Assembly (NCBI GenBank): GCA_964414835.1
Contig: CAYPWY010000002.1
Location: forward strand, 1 to 64,000
DNA: 64,000 bases
DNA from: Eshraghiella sp964414835
GTDB taxonomy: Bacteria > Bacillota > Clostridia > Lachnospirales > Lachnospiraceae
Direction of reading: 5' to 3'
Shown here: piece by piece, positions 60,911 through 64,000 of the stretch
How the letters are laid out: each line of letters begins with the position of its first letter
How positions within the stretch are numbered: the first letter of the stretch is position 1
Notes under the pieces: model-generated
Database searches by the model: none
What the model was told of the DNA's origin: nothing
The model's input: the letters and a program-made list of their open reading frames with translations, nothing else
Program-made: the position numbers and the translations under genes

Positions 60911-62257
60911 ATGGCATTTGACAGTTTATCTGATAAATTACAAAATATATTTAAAAAGCTTCGAGGCAAGGGCAGGCTTAATGAGGATGATGTAAAGTCT
61001 GCTATGAAGGAAGTTAAGATGGCGCTGCTGGAAGCGGACGTTAATTTCAAAGTTGTTAAGCAGTTTGTCAACACTGTTACGGAACGCGCCATCGGTCAGG
61101 ATGTTATGCAGAGTCTTACACCGGGACAGATGGTAATCAAGATTGTCAACGAAGAGATGGTTGCCCTTATGGGCAGTGAGACTACAGAGATTGCCATGCG
61201 CAAAGACGGCAAGCCTACAGTTATTATGATGGCAGGTCTTCAGGGTGCAGGTAAGACTACTACAACTGCCAAGATAGCCGGCAAACTCAAGGAGAAGGGT
61301 AAGCGTCCTCTGCTTGCTGCCTGTGACGTGTACAGACCTGCGGCTATTAAGCAGCTTCAGATTAACGGAGAAAAGCAGGGTGTCCCTGTTTTTGATATGG
61401 GCGAAAACAATAAGCCAGTGGATATAGCCAAGGCGGCCATTGCCCATGCGGAGAAAAACGGCAATAACGTAATTATTATAGATACAGCCGGACGGCTTCA
61501 TGTGGATGAAGATATGATGAACGAGCTGAAGGCAATTAAAGAGCAGGTGGATGTATTCCAGACAATTCTTGTTGTGGATGCAATGACAGGACAGGATGCA
61601 GTCAATGTGGCATCTACATTTAATGAGCTTATAGGCATAGACGGAGTTGTACTTACCAAGCTGGACGGTGACACCAGAGGCGGTGCGGCGCTTTCCATAA
61701 AAGCAGTGACAGGCAAGCCGATACTTTATGTTGGTATGGGTGAGAAACTTTCTGATTTAGAGCAGTTTTATCCTGACAGAATGGCATCCAGAATTTTAGG
61801 TATGGGTGATGTGCTGACTCTTATTGAGAAGGCGCAGGCCAATATTGATGAGGAAAAAGCCAAAGAGATGGAGCGTAAGCTCAAAAAGTCCGAGTTTGAC
61901 TTTAACGATTATCTGGAGTCTTTTAAACAGGTCAAAAAGCTTGGAGGACTGGGCGGAGTTATGAATTTAATGCCCGGTATGAACAATCAGATGAAAAATG
62001 CGGTGGACAATGTTGATGAGAAACAGATTGACCGTGTTGAGGCGATAATTCTTTCAATGACGCCTAAGGAGAGGGCTAATCCTAATCTGCTTAACCCTTC
62101 ACGCAAAAACAGAATTGCAAAGGGCGCAGGAGTTGACATTGCAGAAGTCAACAGGCTTGTCAAGCAGCAGGAGCAGATGAAAAAAATGATGAAACAGCTT
62201 CCCGGTATGATGGGAGGTAAAGCAGGTAAAAGAGGAAGATTTAAATTTCCTTTTTAA
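60911..62257 (+). CDS. ffh: Signal recognition particle protein Ffh
   Basis: The SRP54 GTPase that targets nascent membrane proteins with SRP RNA. An N-domain leads to the G-domain with P-loop GLQGAGKTTTTAK, IIDTAGR and TKLDGD, then the methionine-rich M domain (EQMKKMMKQLPGMM near the end) that binds signal peptides. 448 residues, a normal length. No SRP RNA gene is in the window. Confidence 0.97.
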   Translation: MAFDSLSDKLQNIFKKLRGKGRLNEDDVKSAMKEVKMALLEADVNFKVVKQFVNTVTERAIGQDVMQSLTPGQMVIKIVNEEMVALMGSETTEIAMRKDGKPTVIMMAGLQGAGKTTTTAKIAGKLKEKGKRPLLAACDVYRPAAIKQLQINGEKQGVPVFDMGENNKPVDIAKAAIAHAEKNGNNVIIIDTAGRLHVDEDMMNELKAIKEQVDVFQTILVVDAMTGQDAVNVASTFNELIGIDGVVLTKLDGDTRGGAALSIKAVTGKPILYVGMGEKLSDLEQFYPDRMASRILGMGDVLTLIEKAQANIDEEKAKEMERKLKKSEFDFNDYLESFKQVKKLGGLGGVMNLMPGMNNQMKNAVDNVDEKQIDRVEAIILSMTPKERANPNLLNPSRKNRIAKGAGVDIAEVNRLVKQQEQMKKMMKQLPGMMGGKAGKRGRFKFPF

Positions 62258-62293
62258 TACACAATTACATGAAATATATGGAGGTAAATTAAC

Positions 62294-62539
62294 ATGGCAG
62301 TTAAAATCAGATTAAGAAGAATGGGAAAGAAGAAGGCTCCTTTTTATAGAATTATTGTAGCCGATTCAAGGTCTCCGAGAGATGGAAAATTCATCGAGGA
62401 AATCGGAACATATGACCCAAATACCGACCCTAGCACATACAAGGTTGATGAGGAGCTTGCTAAAAAGTGGCTTGCCAACGGTGCTCAGCCAACAGAGGTT
62501 GTTGGTAAGATCTTCAAGCTTGCCGGAATTGAGAAATAG
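62294..62539 (+). CDS. rpsP: 30S ribosomal protein S16
   Basis: An 81-residue protein starting MAVKIRLRRMGKKKAPFYRIIVADSR-type sequence, the S16 hallmark. GGAGG precedes the ATG. It is in the common order ffh-rpsP-khpA-rimM-trmD. Confidence 0.97.
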   Translation: MAVKIRLRRMGKKKAPFYRIIVADSRSPRDGKFIEEIGTYDPNTDPSTYKVDEELAKKWLANGAQPTEVVGKIFKLAGIEK

Positions 62540-62571
62540 TCAACAGACACGGCAGGTCAGGAGGTAATCAT

Positions 62572-62799
62572 ATGAAGGAGTTAGTTGAAATTATTGCAAA
62601 AGCACTTGTTGATAATCCTGATGAAGTGGTAGTTACCGAGACGGTTAAGGAAAAAGCAATCATTATTGAGCTTAAGGTTGCACAGTCTGATACGGGTAAG
62701 GTAATAGGAAGACAGGGCAGAATTGCCAAGTCAATAAGGGCGGTAGTTAAAGCTGCTGCTACCAAGGAAGACAAGAAGGTTATTGTAGATATTATGTAA
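62572..62799 (+). CDS. khpA: KH-domain RNA-binding protein KhpA
   Basis: A 75-residue KH-domain protein with the RNA-binding loop VIGRQGRIAKSIRA. In Streptococcus it works with KhpB in cell-division and mRNA control. AGGAGG precedes the ATG. It lies between rpsP and rimM. Confidence 0.93.
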   Translation: MKELVEIIAKALVDNPDEVVVTETVKEKAIIIELKVAQSDTGKVIGRQGRIAKSIRAVVKAAATKEDKKVIVDIM

Positions 62800-62845
62800 C
62801 TAATGTGGTTTTGTGACAATGTGAATATATTGTACAAAATGATTC

Positions 62846-62875
62846 AGAGCTGTCCAAACGGACAGCTCTTGTTTT
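62846..62875 (+). terminator. Terminator-like hairpin between khpA and rimM
   Basis: AGAGCTGTCC (62846-62855) and GGACAGCTCT (62860-62869) form a perfect 10-bp stem with AAAC as loop, followed by TGTTTT. It lies inside an otherwise continuous operon and just before the rimM ribosome site (TAAGGAG, 62874-62880), so it may lower rimM-trmD expression. Confidence 0.7.
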
Positions 62876-62886
62876 AAGGAGTTTCA

Positions 62887-63408
62887 ATGGAAGATTTGTT
62901 AAGAATCGGCGTGATAACGTCCACACATGGTATTGGGGGAGAGGTTAAGGTATATCCTACAACAGATGACAGCCGCCGTTTTAAAAAGCTTAAGAAATGC
63001 ATACTGAAAACGGCAGGGCGTAATGCCGAAGCCTTGGAGCTGGATATTGCAGGCGTTAAGTTTTTTAAGAATATGGTGATTCTTAAATTCAAACAGTTTG
63101 GTAATATTAACGAAGTGGAAAAATATAAAAACGCAGAGTTGTATGTAACAAGGGATAATGCTGTTCCGCTTGAAAAAGACGAGTATTTTATATGCGACCT
63201 TATAGGCTTAAGTGTTGTCGACGAGGACAATAACGTAATAGGACAGGTTACAGATGTTTTGCAAAGCGCTGCCAATGACGTGTATGAAGTGACTGACCAA
63301 TCAGGGAATACCTATCTTTTTCCTGCAATCAGGCAGTGCATACTTAAGGTTGACCTTGAAGCGGGACGTATGTATGTGCATATATTGAAAGGATTGTTGG
63401 ATTTATGA
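62887..63408 (+). CDS. rimM: 16S rRNA maturation protein RimM
   Basis: A 173-residue protein needed for 30S head maturation, which binds S19. The N-terminal RIGVITSTHGIGGEVKVYPTTD and the PRC-barrel C-terminus (FICDLIGLSVVDEDNNVIGQVTDVL) are typical. Its stop overlaps the start of trmD. Confidence 0.95.
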   Translation: MEDLLRIGVITSTHGIGGEVKVYPTTDDSRRFKKLKKCILKTAGRNAEALELDIAGVKFFKNMVILKFKQFGNINEVEKYKNAELYVTRDNAVPLEKDEYFICDLIGLSVVDEDNNVIGQVTDVLQSAANDVYEVTDQSGNTYLFPAIRQCILKVDLEAGRMYVHILKGLLDL

Positions 63409-64000
63409 TGAATTTTCATGTGCTTACGCTTTTTCCTGAGATGATAGAAAATGTTTTGGGGGAAAGCATAACAGGGCGTGCCATCAGAAACGGAAGTATT
63501 ACGCTTAATACAGTCAATATACGTGATTTTACTGACAATAAACATGGGCATGTGGACGATTATCCTTACGGCGGAGGAGCAGGAATGGTTATGCAGCCGG
63601 AGCCTGTATATAAGGCTTACCAAGCTGTGGCAGACCATATCGAAGAACCGGTAAGGGTTATATATCTGACACCGCAGGGGAAGGTTTTCAACCAAAGTAT
63701 GGCGGAGGAGTTTGCAAAGGAAAAAAATCTTGTTTTTCTCTGCGGACATTACGAAGGCGTTGATGAGCGCGTACTTAACCGCATAGTGACAGATTACGTT
63801 TCAATCGGCGATTATGTGCTGACAGGCGGAGAGCTTCCGGCGATGGTTATGATAGACGCTATTTCAAGAAAGGTTTCCGGTGTGCTTGGCAATGATGTGT
63901 CTGCCGAGATAGAGACTTTTTATGATAATCTTTTGGAATATCCTCAGTATACCAGACCGGAGGTGTTTGACGGAGAAAGAGTTCCCGATGTGCTTTTATC
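63405..64000 (+). CDS. trmD: tRNA (guanine-N1-)-methyltransferase, 3' end outside the window
   Basis: It methylates G37 of tRNAs to prevent frameshifts. The frame starts ATGATGAAT and stays open to the window end (about 198 codons). It carries the SPOUT knot pattern with PYGGGAGMVMQPEPVY, LTPQGKVF, LCGHYEGVDERV, and IGDYVLTGGELPAMVMIDA. The start overlaps the rimM stop by four nt (ATG 63405); ATG 63408 is an alternative. The usual length is about 240 residues, so roughly 45 are missing. Confidence 0.95.
   Translation, partial: MMNFHVLTLFPEMIENVLGESITGRAIRNGSITLNTVNIRDFTDNKHGHVDDYPYGGGAGMVMQPEPVYKAYQAVADHIEEPVRVIYLTPQGKVFNQSMAEEFAKEKNLVFLCGHYEGVDERVLNRIVTDYVSIGDYVLTGGELPAMVMIDAISRKVSGVLGNDVSAEIETFYDNLLEYPQYTRPEVFDGERVPDVLL

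Noticed and set aside
1..64000. CRISPR arrays, transposases or prophage genes
   Set aside because: I saw no regularly spaced repeats with unique spacers and no recognisable transposase, terminase, portal or capsid product. The only site-specific recombinase is the Xer-type gene at 6595.

Overview
The window is a contiguous piece of a low-GC Gram-positive chromosome that reads as a butyrate-producing Clostridia member, most likely Lachnospiraceae (inference). The indicators are PolC-type DNA polymerase, RemA, a SpoIIM-like protein, the thl-crt-hbd-bcd-etfB-etfA butyrate operon and many Fe-dependent dehydrogenases. Nearly all genes are intact. I saw no prophage, transposase, rRNA or CRISPR array. 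One tRNA (Glu, CTC) is present. Genes are tightly packed, mostly co-directional on +, with ATGA-type overlaps and AGGAGG-like ribosome sites.

Layout. 1-4580: yicC-remA-gmk-rpoZ-uppP-aspartate aminotransferase, a housekeeping operon ending in a hairpin. 4580-8950: proC-nudF-spoIIM-like-xerD-deacetylase, whose order resembles the Bacillus nudF-spoIIM-xerD-deoB region. 8990-14490: deoB, deoA, a GH36 alpha-galactosidase and a sirtuin, overlapping one another. 14640-17255: a secreted transglutaminase-like multidomain protein. 17330-21290: a Fur-family (probably Zur) regulator with a zinc ABC transporter and an extra lipoprotein, behind a dyad that sits directly after the -10 box. 21820-24130 (minus): a Fe-dependent alcohol dehydrogenase with a perfect Rex-type operator, and an AraC regulator. 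24195-29800: a MalQ-glycogen phosphorylase fusion and a GH13 lipoprotein amylase for alpha-glucan use. 30250-34240: a GldA-like dehydrogenase with a TrpXYZ-type ABC importer. 35170-41930: coaD and the butyrate operon, with a Rex-like site in the leader. 42659-45319 (minus): a fused ABC ATPase-permease. 45470-60180: deacetylase, bactofilin, pyrH-frr-uppS-cdsA-dxr-rseP-ispG-polC, AlkD, a lipoprotein and a SpoT-type hydrolase. 60293-64000: tRNA-Glu, then ylxM-ffh-rpsP-khpA-rimM-trmD, with trmD cut by the window end.

How they work together. The butyrate genes convert acetyl-CoA to butyryl-CoA with flavin-based electron bifurcation. CoaD, directly upstream, makes dephospho-CoA for the CoA on which the pathway runs. 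Rex-type sites at both adh and the coaD-thl leader suggest shared NADH/NAD+ control of the reductive branches. Amylase, MalQ-GlgP and alpha-galactosidase feed sugars into glycolysis. The uppS-cdsA-dxr-rseP-ispG and uppP genes cover isoprenoid and lipid-carrier supply for the envelope.

The most notable observations are the MalQ-GlgP fusion that still carries a perfect internal Shine-Dalgarno and ATG, the two Rex-type operators, a XerD whose first catalytic arginine is lysine, an ~82-bp insertion-like element that duplicates a ribosome-binding site in the ABC importer operon, and the structured coaD leader. I found no clear candidate for a wholly new multi-gene system; the window is mainly core genome.
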